A program made the translations under genes and the position numbers. Shown here one piece after another: positions 12,601 to 21,323 of a stretch of DNA of 64,000 nt; position 1 is the first letter of the stretch, and every line of letters begins with the position of its first letter. Source of the DNA: Miscanthus floridulus (lineage: Eukaryota; Streptophyta; Magnoliopsida; Poales; Poaceae); the NCBI RefSeq assembly GCF_019320115.1, contig NC_089582.1, positions 119,767,856-119,831,855 on the forward strand, in the 5' to 3' direction. The notes beneath the pieces are model-generated. The model did no database searches. It had not been told where the DNA came from and saw only the letters and a list, made by a program, of their open reading frames with translations.

Positions 12601-13040
12601 TTGGAACCGCCGCCGTGTCTCTTTTTTAGCCAGAACAGGTAACGGAAGAGATTGAAATGGGGGAGGATTCCGAGATATGCCTCACAGAAATGGATGAAGA
12701 ATGAGATGTGCAAAATGGTATTGGGATGGAGGTTTCACAGACTGACCACCCAAAGCTCCAACAGATCCCTCAGGAACGGGTGAACAGGAAATCCCAACCC
12801 ATGCCAGAAATAATCCTCGAATACCACCAGTTCATCGGTACGAGGTGTTGGGAAGGACTCATCGAGGGTCAACCGCCATCCGACAGTAGCACGGTCAGGA
12901 AGAACGCCAGCCTCCACCAATCTGTTAAGTTCCGCCTCTCCCGTTCACGATGGCACCCACTCTTCGTCCTGCCAGGCGCCGGCGCTCGCCTTCTTGGGGC
13001 TTGTTTTCTTTGATTTGGCAGCTCCTTTCTTCGGCGCCAT
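9641..13040 (-). pseudogene. Antisense spliced gene of element A (Transposase_28-like, 'putative gypsy type transposon')
   Basis: The gene runs opposite to pol. The start is MAPKKGAAKSKK at 13040, a Lys-rich N terminus. A globular region follows with WRLTLDESFPTPRTDELVVF, GLGFPVHPFLRDLLELW and HISFFIHFCEAYLGI, the signature I associate with the Transposase_28 family. An acidic linker, a heptad-rich coiled coil (repeated SEQL units) and a C-terminal HVLVVVRSHYSAIDL block end at 9641. Five GT-AG introns can be placed at 12126-12035, 11369-11293, 10736-10663, 10317-10245 and 10139-10069 (71-92 bp). Coding phase matches across every one. Exons sum to about 3.0 kb (about 1,000 codons). Nonsense changes, for example near 12947, 12431, 10550 and 10193, and a shift in a G run near 10490 make it a pseudogene. 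Its molecular function is unknown to me. Confidence 0.85.
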
Positions 13041-13166
13041 CTCTACGATGTGATTAGGGTTTGGCAGCGGAAGTAAATGTGGAAGCGAATCTGGAAACGC
13101 GAGGATTGAGGATGAAGATGGACTGGCAGAGTGGCAAAGGTATGAATGTGGGATGCGGCGGCGCAG

Positions 13167-13173
13167 TTATAAA
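13167..13173 (-). promoter_or_regulatory. Candidate TATA box of the antisense gene
   Basis: The plus strand reads TTATAAA, giving TTTATAA on the minus strand about 130 bases upstream of the antisense start codon. The spacing would allow a 5' leader of about 100 bases. The support is positional only. Confidence 0.4.
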
Positions 13174-13500
13174 GCACTTTCCCCACCCTCTCGCATTCGA
13201 GGGTTTTTGGGAAACCATGCCCACAGTTTGCGGCCTTCCGAATTCTCCGACGCAGATTAATGGGCGGCAACCTGGTCTTTCGCGTAACTGTAGCCCATGT
13301 TGCCCATTTATCGCCGCCATTGGTTATTACTCGCCAAATAATCATCGACTTCTCCGTCATTTATTGAGGCTCAGTAACCGTTACTGTACAACCATTTCTC
13401 TGGTTCTTTCTCCACGGTTGGATTCCTCTGATACCTCCGCTTGCGGCTTGGGGACTGGCTACCTGGTTGGCTGGTCTTTCACTATTCCTTTATTTCTGAC

Positions 13501-13733
13501 CTTGGCACCACGTGACTCCATCACCTACTGTCAGGCTCGGGGACTAAATGGGCATACTTCACCTTGCGGTGAATGTGCTTTTCGGGTCTACGCCCGGGGA
13601 CTGGCTGTCTGCTCGTCTGGTCCTCTATTCTTCTACTTTGGACTCTGGCACCAAATGACTACGTCATCTACTATCAGGCTCGGGGACTAAGTGGGCACAC
13701 TTCACCTCACGTTGAATGTGCTTGCTTTTTTCT
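13501..13733. repeat. Direct repeats (period about 143) upstream of the element A 3' LTR
   Basis: A unit reading GGCACCA...GACT, CAGGCTCGGGGACTAA and GGGCA.ACTTCACCT occurs at 13504-13590 and again at 13647-13733. A weaker third relative (GGACTCTAAGCGGGCACACTT) begins near 13789. The CTCGGGGACTA phrase also resembles the sequence just before the 3' LTR (14051-14064), which is where the polypurine tract should lie. Confidence 0.7.
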
Positions 13734-14064
13734 AGAAGACTCCGTGCCTCTCGAAGCTGAACAAGACTAATTCTTTCTCTCATGGTCGGACTCTAAGCGG
13801 GCACACTTGGTCCACTGCGAAGAAATTTTTGATTCTGAACTTGAGCTCCTTACACCCTTATGGCAAGCTGTGTTTGGGTTATGCTGCTCGGCTACGGTTC
13901 ATACTGCTCGGTAACAGCACATGCTGCTCAGCAACTACTCACAACTGCTCGACAACTCATCACGGTGGTCGGACCATGAGTTCGACAGCTCGGCTTTGTT
14001 TGCACCTGCTCGGACAAGCTCAAGACGGCGTTGCACAACAGGTACAAGGTGCTCAGGGACTAGC

Positions 14065-14535
14065 TGTGGGGGGTATGACCCCGGATACCCACGGCAGACC
14101 ATATGGGCTGCGCCCTCAGGGGCGGCCTAGCCCACAAGACAGCCTTGCGGGGCACGACTCTGGTCAGCGCTATCTGCAAGGCATCTGGAAGATATCCTGA
14201 AGATACTACGAGATCTGTTAGGATATGTATGATCTCAAGATTCCTGTAATCAGTTATTACTTTCCGGTTATCTCTCAGATCTAACCGACTTGTAACCCTA
14301 CTCCTCGGACTATATAAGGCGGGCAGGGACCCCCTCCAAACTCATGCAATATCATACGATAGCTAATACAAACCAACAGACCACAGGAGTAGGGTATTAC
14401 GTCATACTGACGGTCTGAACCTGTCTAACTCGTGTGTCTCTATTGCCTTCTTGTTCTTGATCTCACGCTCCCCTGCCGATCAATCTACCTTCGTGGGATA
14501 ACCCTCGGAGGACTGCCGACGATATTCTGTCGATA
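14065..14535 (+). repeat. Element A 3' LTR
   Basis: It begins TGTGGGGGG directly after CTCAGGGACTAGC, the degenerate polypurine-tract position, and ends TCGATA, where the 5' copy has TCGACA. A TATA box (TATATAAGG) lies at 14311-14319. The five-base target duplication GTCGT follows. Confidence 0.92.
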
Positions 14536-14540
14536 GTCGT

Positions 14541-14833
14541 ACCACGGATCCATGGGCCCATAGAGAGCCTGGTGCTCCCTATAAAAGGACCCCCAGAACC
14601 CCTCCTAGAAGTCACTCCGATTCATTCGAGTCGGATCAAACTCATAAGAGCGAAGAGCTCCACAAAACATAGATTCATAGCATAGTCTAGTTTAGTTAGA
14701 TCAAGTACAGTCGAGCTGTTGCTCGGATTCCGGATCTAGTCACCGAAGGCTTGGTATAACCCTTGTATCCATCATATTTATCTACTTGATGACATTAATC
14801 TTCATTTATATTACATTCATAGTTATCATGTTC
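14541..14833 (+). other. Probable LTR or promoter-like remnant flanking element A
   Basis: A TATA box (CTATAAAAGG, 14579-14588) is followed by a leader-like run, about 250 bases in all, resembling the R/U5 part of a plant LTR. It begins directly at the element A target duplication, so A may have inserted into an older LTR whose left part is at about 1425-1835. No matching LTR end or second copy was found. Confidence 0.35.
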
Positions 14834-15115
14834 TTAGTATACGATGTGAGATGTATGGCTTTTGCCTGACGAGTTGCAAAACCACTTCAAACAATTTCCT
14901 ATCCTACACCTCGCCACGCACGTGGGATTTTGGATCCCACAGTACCGGTAGATGTGCTCCACAGCATAACCCTTGGTTCCCACCGCGGCCTTTGCATGCA
15001 CAGTAGAAGGATCTGGGTTGACGGCATGGGGCTGTAGCAAATATGTCAGTGAGCAATGCACACCATCAACCTGATTGCTGAAATCAAGCAACATGTAAGA
15101 GGAGGTCTGTAACAT
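14834..15115 (-). pseudogene. UPF1 (RNA helicase) CH-domain fragment
   Basis: A 93-codon minus-strand frame ends with a segment (about residues 54-92, nucleotides 14956-14837) that closely resembles the zinc-binding Cys/His-rich N-terminal domain of plant UPF1: YRYCGIQNPTCVARC, then CLKWFCNSSGK and SHIV. UPF1 is the core helicase of nonsense-mediated mRNA decay, and this domain contacts UPF2. Only the first zinc module is present and the frame closes where the family continues with a His-rich segment. The first about 50 residues do not resemble UPF1, suggesting a chimera. This looks like a transposon-captured or retained gene fragment, not a working gene. Confidence 0.75.
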
Positions 15116-15124
15116 TTACATATA

Positions 15125-15410
15125 AGGCTCTTGCGACGGCGCCGCGTCCGCCCACGCTTCCTCCAGCGCCATGTCCCCTCGGCGCTAGGTACAACTCCAG
15201 GCCTTCCACGCCAACGCCAGCGCCGCGCGTCCGCCCACGCCTCCTCCATCGCCACATCCCCTCGGAGCCTGGTACAACTTCCCTCCTTCTGCGGTAGCGC
15301 CAGCGCCGCGTCCGCCCCGGGCTCCTGAGATGTTGCCGCGTCCGCCCTCGCCTCCTCCAGCACCACGTCCCGTCGGCGCCCGGTACAGCTCCAGCGAGGG
15401 TCTTCTCCTC
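15125..15410. repeat. GC-rich imperfect minisatellite
   Basis: At least three imperfect units of roughly 80 bases repeat the phrases CGCGTCCGCCC, CCTCCTCCA and CCCCTCGG.GC..GGTACA. Reading frames through it on either strand are Arg/Ala-rich by composition and are not supported as genes. It adjoins the UPF1 fragment. Confidence 0.65.
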
Positions 15411-16057
15411 TTCTCCATGGCTATGCAGATCGGGTGCGGGCTCAGGCTAGGGTTTGCGGTGCGGATGAGCAGATCGAGAGGTGGGTGGGTGGCGGCAGCG
15501 GTGGTGCTAGGAATGAAGGAATTTTGGGTAGCGGTTAGAGAGTTTTTGAATGAAATCCAGATACACCTAAAACGGGAATCATTTACATACCCAAAAATTA
15601 AAGGCTGGAGCTTGCCAGTGGATGTAAACGAGATGGCCCTGAGCAGCATGACATGTCGTGCCGGCCCAACCCGCACCGGGCTGGGCCGGGCCACCCTATT
15701 GGCCATCGATATTCCTGTATCTAGCGATAGCAATCAGTTTGACCAAAATGTAGCCTTTTGTGATCAAATTAAGAATTGAGCGTCTCGGTCTCAGCAAAAC
15801 GCTGATGTAATGATAATGAACGAGGCTGTGCGCACCAAAAACCTTGTACAGAGGCTCGACCTATTTCTATTCGAAACTTTCATCGAAAAAAAAATATAGA
15901 TCATAGTACTAGTAGCTCAGTTTGTTGTCTGGTTGGGGTGTGTTGGACTTCAATTTCTACTAGGAGCATTGTCACGCCCGCGTTACTGAGAGCAACTGCT
16001 AACAACCTCAGTACTCTACTAGGTGTACAAGAGTAGACCAGGCTGCAATTGGCGAAA
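15411..16057. other. No gene recognised
   Basis: A stretch at 15420-15560 contains GCTAGGGTTT, common in plant 5' leaders, and a short plus-strand frame (15330-15779) without known motifs. The rest is unremarkable. Confidence 0.35.
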
Positions 16058-16291
16058 GGGACTGTAGCCTAGTGGTTACAAGAGCATCAGTAGCACTTCA
16101 GATCCTAGGTTCGACTCTCCATGATGAAAAATATATGACCGTCACAGATTGTGCACTGCCAATGACAGCCTCTAAATCCGTCACCGAGAATCCATCATGG
16201 ACTAAGAGGTTTGTTGTAGTGCCTATGAACACATAAGAGAGAGGGGGGTTCTAATCCGGCTAAGGTCTCTGTTACTTCCTCCATGCAAAAA
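16058..16291 (+). mobile_element. SINE-like unit with tRNA-type pol III boxes
   Basis: A box A match (TAGCCTAGTGG, 16067-16077) and a box B match (GGTTCGACTC, 16109-16119) are spaced as in tRNA-derived SINEs. About 170 bases of unrelated body follow, then a short A run (16284-16291). Clear target duplications were not found and the tRNA-like region does not fold as a functional tRNA by eye. Confidence 0.55.
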
Positions 16292-16802
16292 AATTAACTT
16301 GTAGAGCTATCCTAAATCAAATCATATTAGTTTTATTGAATTTATAGAAGAAAACCAACATTTATGGCATCAACTTAGTAACATTAGATGCATTATGAAA
16401 TATGTTTTTATAATGTACTTATTTGGTATTAGATGTTAATTATATTCTCTTTCTATTAAGTTGATCAAATTTAAAACAAATTGACTTGTGACAGTTCTAG
16501 AAGCTGATTTGTTTTGAAACGGAGAGAGTGACCACTACATACCTAACCCGCAAATGAGAGAGATAACAGAATCGCCGTCCCAATAATTCTGCACCTTGTA
16601 CCATATCTAGTACCAATATCAATTCTAGTAGGAAATACACTATCATGTAGCGCCTCTCCATTTCTCTCGAATGACTGACGGGGCAATGTGAACTGAGTGT
16701 AGTAAGTGAGTTAGGATTCTTGTATTGAAACTTGTAAACTCTGATTTAGGAAGACTTATATAGATGCTCATAGTATACTTTAAGAATTTATTGCAAAATG
16801 AA
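16292..16802. other. AT-rich sequence, nothing recognised
   Basis: No coding signature, inverted repeat or family motif was seen. Confidence 0.4.
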
Positions 16803-17421
16803 CACTACTATAAATAATTGATTTTCAGCAACAGGAGCTTTTCTTATAGTTGGCTTAATTTTCAACCGTGTCTCCGAACCAAGCCACCCCTACAAATACC
16901 CCTATTTGTAGAGGCGGCTCTATTTTCAGCCATCTTTACAAATTGATTTTCCAGAGACGGCTGGAAATAGAGTCGCCTCTAAAAATACAAGCTGCATAAC
17001 AAAATTTAAAATTTTTAAACAACCTCAGTGGAGAAACGACAAAAAACAAAAGTTATAGATCTCGAAGAGCTATGCAACTTTATAGTTTTATTTGAAATTA
17101 TCTATGCAAGGAAAGTTATGTTTGAACTTATCACATTTGAAATTCAAAATTTTCAAACGATCTAGGATGAAGAAACAACCAACTAAAGTTGTAGATATTG
17201 AAATGTTTTACAACTTTTGTAGTTGACCACCTTTTCATTTGAATTCGTTTAGGATCCCAACTACTTATTTCAAAATGGAATGAGATAAAATGTGGCGGAC
17301 GAGTAATCCCAAATGGACACAAGGATAGTAAGGATGGAGTGGTTAGGGGAGGAAGGTCGCGGGTTTGAGCCCCCGCGGCAGCGAAGCACCTGTAAAAGTT
17401 TATGACATATTTTTCAAACAT
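16803..17421 (+). mobile_element. CACTA (En/Spm) terminal fragment
   Basis: It starts CACTACTATAAATAATTG, followed at 16880-17000 by inverted subterminal repeats (TTTGTAGAGGCGGCT and ACGGCTGGAAATAGAG types) related to those of the large CACTA at 20750. An AT-rich block then has the AAAGTTGTAGAT / TACAACTTTTGTAG mirror words also seen at 40500-41700. A minus-strand frame with AAGAQTRDLPPL at 17300-17400 is a CACTA-associated relic. No opposite TAGTG end was identified, so this is a truncated or deleted copy. Confidence 0.65.
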
Positions 17422-17709
17422 AAATTATGGTGGTACTATCCCCTCACAAATTTTGAAATTAAAAATCAACTTGAATATGGAGAAACAAAAAAAAAATCTT
17501 GTTGACAGGTAAGTTGGACCAACTGAAATGAAAAAACTAAGAGGAGTAGGCCGAACCAAACGATAGTTTAGGAGGCTATTTGGACGTAGGCCATACTTGA
17601 GGGTAGTATTTTGGAGTTTTTCCTTTTTCTTAGTTATTACTAGCCTGCAGTTTTGAGTGATCAAGTTTAAAAGGAATTTCAATACTTTCTTTCAAAGAAA
17701 TATAGAAGA

Positions 17710-17724
17710 GGGGGGGGGGGGGGG
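17710..17724. repeat. G15 homopolymer
   Basis: Fifteen consecutive G residues follow TATAGAAGA. Length is likely to vary between individuals and assemblies. Confidence 0.95.
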
Positions 17725-18068
17725 TGGAGATCAAAATAGCTTGTATTTTGGTACAAATTTTAAACTCTAGATCCTTTATATTTTAGGATGGAGTGAGTAG
17801 CTCGATGATTCGAGTATGCACGGCATGCCGTCCGGATAGAACATGATTTGTTTGCCGAACCTCGAGAAGGAAAGCAAACCGTTTGTTATTGGTGCTGATG
17901 TACGCATGCATGGCTTTGGTACGGGCGAGTAAGGAAAACTTAAATGCATGTGCATGGCAGACTTGGCGCAGGAGGATGTTACGTGAGTGGATACGCAAAA
18001 GGCCATTCGGGTTTGAAGGCTATTTAGACCAAACCCAGAAAGTTACGAGGCTGCATGTTATTCTGTTA
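17725..18068. other. No gene recognised
   Basis: Short frames exist on both strands between the G run and the MITE, but no family motif was seen. Confidence 0.35.
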
Positions 18069-18206
18069 GGTCTTGTTGGGATGCACACGTATTTGTCTCA
18101 ATTCACATGTGTTGAAGTGGATTGGAGTGGAATTAAACTTAATTCTATTTCATTCCACTATAACACACGTGGATTGAAGTGGATACACGTGCATCCAAAC
18201 AAAACC
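18069..18206. mobile_element. Tourist-like (PIF/Harbinger) MITE
   Basis: A 138-bp unit has terminal inverted repeats GGTCTTGTTGGGATGCAC and the complement of GTGCATCCAAACAAAACC, with two mismatches. It is flanked by the three-base duplication TTA (18066-18068 and 18207-18209), the target of PIF/Harbinger elements. The interior is itself largely self-complementary (TGGATTGGAGTGGAAT against ATTCCACT). It has no coding capacity. Confidence 0.85.
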
Positions 18207-18273
18207 TTAGGAGGATTAAAGAATTGGAAAGAAGGGAGTTTGCATGGTATATGCTCTGAGCTATCTACATGTG

Positions 18274-18564
18274 TCAGCATGAAACGGAGGAGGAGGCTAT
18301 CTCGGATGGCTTTCGTACCACTTGGCAGTGAGTAGCTGGATGATTGCCGAGCGTCTCGACCGTGAAGCGCATACTGTGACTTCCTTGAAAGATTGCAGCC
18401 ATGACCCAGAGCACTTCAGCAACAAAATCACCTTGCGACGTCGTGGCATCCTGCATGATTAGATGATTCATGGATGCCTTGAAGTGATACGGCACCATGT
18501 CATGGCTAATTCGTTCTTGGATCAGCAGACGCGCGTATCCCTCCTGTTCAACAAGTTGCACCAT
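18274..18564 (-). CDS. Hypothetical minus-strand frame, possible gene fragment
   Basis: The 96 codons have a balanced, protein-like composition (for example LLIQERISHDMVPYHF and DFVAEVLWVMAAIFQGS). I do not recognise a family. It lies just outside the MITE with no visible promoter or partner exon. It could be a captured exon or chance. Confidence 0.25.
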   Translation of the reverse strand: MVQLVEQEGYARLLIQERISHDMVPYHFKASMNHLIMQDATTSQGDFVAEVLWVMAAIFQGSHSMRFTVETLGNHPATHCQVVRKPSEIASSSVSC

Positions 18565-18599
18565 ATATATTCCCCGGGAAATAAATACAGAACATGTAG

Positions 18600-20482
18600 A
18601 ACAAGTTGCATCATATATATATACTCAGCTCATTTTTAATTCAATTCAATTAAATAAATTTAATTAAACTTCTATTAAATATCAGGTGCATTAAAATCTT
18701 AGTCCTATGTAGAATTTTAACTAAAGATTGATTAAACTTTAATAAGTGCAGCGCGCTAAGCTGTGATACGGTATGAGTAACCTTTCGGCTCGGAAGCCTC
18801 GATTGATTCGCTAAAAGGGGCACTTATTTGTTAACCCCTCACAGTGGTGAAGGTACATTGTAGCTTGTGGGTGCACAAAAATTTGAAAAACTAATACTAA
18901 AATCAAATTTTCACCATGATTTTAGCTTAATTTTTGACACATATAAGACAAATGCACCACCCTCTAATTTGCTCTAGCTTCGTCAATGGCACCTCTTGAA
19001 CTTAGTTTTTTTCCTACCCCTAAGGGCATGTGCTCTCCTGATGTGCGGTACTGATATGCATCAAGATGTGTGTATTGTTGTCTATGTTCTAATATGCACC
19101 CTACTTTCTCGTCTTTGCTTGTCTATTTTGGATAATTACATCCCGTTTGACATGGCTCCGGCTTCTTGCGGCTCCTCACAACGAGTCCTACTAAGCAGGC
19201 ATTTAAAAAATGGCTCCTTGCAAGGAGTCCAAAGAAGTTGAAGCCGTTTCTGTATATAGGAGCCGAAGCCGTTTTTGTATAGAGGAGCCGGTGCAGTTTT
19301 TGAATAGAGGAGCTGATGCCGAAAAAGATGGCTCCCTCACAAACGTCGTAATACATAATACTACAAAACTATCACAGGAGTCATTTTTGCCAAACGTTTT
19401 CTAAAATGACTCTAGCTCCACCAGAGAAACTACTCCGCCTGAGAAGCCAAAATCTGAGCACTTTTAGAAGGAACCTGAGCTCTACCAAGACGCTTATATA
19501 TATATATTCCCAACCAATACTCGCATTAGAAGTTACGGGAACCATATCACGGCCGCCATGAGTGTGTTCATCACGTACCTTACGCCTTAGTTATACGCGA
19601 GGATGCAGCTCAAGTACGTCTCAAATTAGGTACTAATAAAGGTTCGTTGATCATCAACACAGTCAAATACACACGACATCTGTCGCTACGTACACCACCC
19701 GCTGCGTCCGACGCGACCAGAAATGATGCCAAGACTTGCGACTTTGCGAGGCCGGTAGTCGAGCAGTGAAGCACAAATAAACCAGAGGATTCGTTGAGCG
19801 ATCCACCCTATCCATCGTGCCGCTGCGGCCTAGTACGCTTTAGCCTGAAGCGTACGTGTCGGGGCCGGCACAGATGTGATCTCGGTACGGTGTGCATGCG
19901 GGCTGCGGCTGCTCGTCCACGCGCGCGCCGTGGCCCGTGGCATCGCGCCGGCCGCATGTCCTTTGGAGCAATAATCCAATCACGAGAAAAACTAGTATTG
20001 TGCAAAATTTATCAATACCTTTAAAGCCTGAGCACTTTGTAGTTGACCTTTTTTCCCCGGTACTTCTTAATGTGAGTTGGAGCTGTAGTATTGCTCCCCT
20101 GTTAGTGACTTGCAATACAATCAATTTTAGTGGTAATGTTCATTGAATGAATCCTGATCAGATGGTGATAACTTGTGTATCATCATCTTTTAGTGAAGCT
20201 TGGTTTCTCTGCTACCTATATCATGACTTCTCGCTATTATTTACTTTAAACTGAGATAAGCATTTGTGCACCCTAGAGAGCAGATAACAATTTCTTTTTA
20301 AAAAAAGAGAGCAGATAACAATCCCTGCAGGTGGACATATAGGACAGACAAAATTCCGCATTGTCTCTAGAAAGGATAGACAAAGAACCTATAGGCAAAG
20401 AACCTGTTATACATAAGATATCTTGTAGGATGATGCAACTATCTGGTCGTGGCATACTATTGTACTCGGTTTTTTTTGGATT
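18600..20482. repeat. Intergenic stretch with minor repeats
   Basis: ACAAGTTGCACCATATATAT at 18550-18570 is nearly repeated at about 18602-18622. A 25-26-base unit (GGAGCCGAAGCCGTTTTTGT type) is repeated about three times at 19229-19330. The 28-base word at 18743-18770 (starting TAAGTGCAGCGCGC) recurs with three C/T differences at 46593-46620. Short GC-rich frames at 19790-20030 are not supported. No gene is called. Confidence 0.45.
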
Positions 20483-20749
20483 GATGAGGAAATGCCGGAT
20501 CTTGATTCTTTGCTGGATTACAATGAAATTGTTAGGAAGAAATTTGGTAGTTAAACAGAAGGATATCTGTTTTATAACAAACACACTAAGAGGAAAGGAT
20601 TTAGTGTTAGGAAAAGCTATTGTGAGTGGGGCAACGGCCACAATGAGAGGACCCTTCGGAAGTTTATTTGCAGTTGTGAAGGTTTCCGCAAAGAGAAGGA
20701 GCTGAAGAGGGAGATTAAGAAGCGGAAGCCACGGAATATTACTCGTGTT
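20483..20749 (+). pseudogene. FAR1/FHY3-type DNA-binding domain, left half
   Basis: 89 codons in one frame contain DYNEIVRKKFGS, GYLFYNKHTKRKGFSVRK, CEWGNGH and FICSCEGFRKEKELK, and end at KKRKPRNITRV. This is the N-terminal half of the FAR1 domain, a WRKY-GCM1-like zinc finger found in FHY3/FAR1 transcription factors and in related MULE transposases. One in-frame TAA lies at 20552-20554. The exon is cut by the CACTA insertion directly after GTT (20747-20749). Its continuation is at 46369. Whether the source is a host FRS gene or a MULE cannot be decided from one exon. Confidence 0.82.
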
Positions 20750-20975
20750 CACTACTACAGAATCGATTTTTAGGGGCGGATCGTAACCCTTTGTAGGGGC
20801 AGTTTGGCCAGCCGTCCCTACCGAACCGTCTCTACAAATCATGCATTTGTAGGGGCGGTTCCTAGGCCGCCTCTACAAATCGATTGTAGGGGCGGCTGGT
20901 ACTACAGCCGCCCCCTACAAATAGCTGTTTGTAGGGGCGTCTCAATCTAGAACCGCCCTACAGTACGTTTTCCCG
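20750..20975. repeat. CACTA left terminus with subterminal repeats
   Basis: After CACTACTACAG come at least six copies of a motif built on TTTGTAGGGGCGG and its complement (CCGCCCCTACAAAT), some arranged as hairpins (for example around 20885-20925). In En/Spm such repeats are the binding sites of the TNPA-type regulator. Confidence 0.88.
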
Positions 20976-21002
20976 CAAAAAAAATTCAAATTTACAATTC
21001 AA

Positions 21003-21198
21003 AATCGCGTTGCCAAACGCCCCGCGACCAACGTTCCGAACCGCGTTCGCGTTGCCGAATGCCCCGCGACCAACATTCCGAACCGCGTTTGCGTTGCCGA
21101 ATGCCCCGCGACCAACGTTCCGAACCGCGTTCGCGTTGCTGAATGCCCCGCGACCAACGTTCCGAACCACGTTCGTGTTGCCGAACGCCCCGCGACTA
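21003..21198. repeat. 42-bp tandem repeat, about 4.5 copies
   Basis: The unit CGCGTTCGCGTTGCCGAA, continuing as TGCCCCGCGACCAACGTTCCGAAC, is repeated with few changes, mostly C/T. The length is a multiple of three, so all frames stay open. The minus-strand frame would be an NVGRGAFGNANA-type repeat, but this is not supported as protein. It lies between the subterminal repeats and the Ulp1-containing gene, in its 3' flank. Confidence 0.9.
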
Positions 21199-21323
21199 CA
21201 AGCACAAAAGTATTATATAAACTACAATTACAAGTCCAATTCATAAGAATATATACAATCCATCATTAAATATACAAATTCCATACACAATGTTATCAAC
21301 GTCCTAGAGCTAGCCTTTCGGTC

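Larger units (their letters stand above)
1836..14535 (+). mobile_element. Element A: complete Tat-type Ty3/Gypsy LTR retrotransposon (12.7 kb)
   Basis: The two LTRs (1836-2309 and 14065-14535) are flanked by the five-base duplication GTTGT (1831-1835) and GTCGT (14536-14540), which differ by one C/T. Plus-strand order is primer-binding site, gag, protease, RT, RNase H, a second RNase H-like domain, then integrase. The second RNase H and a long 3' region with a minus-strand gene and tandem repeats are typical of the Tat lineage (Grande, RIRE2, Cinful relatives). A hand count gives about 32 substitutions, mostly transitions, between LTRs of about 470 bp (near 7 per cent), so this is an old copy. 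The pol frame has at least eight premature stops and several frameshifts. Confidence 0.92.

Noticed and set aside
1425..14830. A solo or split LTR surrounding element A (TGTTGACGG start at 1425, TATA at 14579)
   Set aside because: Attractive, but no CA end with a matching target duplication could be placed, so it is left as an unassigned remnant.
15131..15779. Arg/Ala-rich frames on both strands of the GC-rich minisatellite
   Set aside because: The periodic DNA explains the open frames; no conserved domain or splice structure was seen.
17325..17400. Possible tRNA gene or second SINE around GGTCGCGGGTTTGAGCCCCCGC
   Set aside because: Box B-like sequence is present, but no acceptable box A lies at the right distance and no cloverleaf forms. 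It reads as part of the CACTA-derived fragment.
19794..20146. Short overlapping frames in a GC-rich patch
   Set aside because: Several frames are open on both strands, none longer than about 95 codons and none with a recognisable motif.
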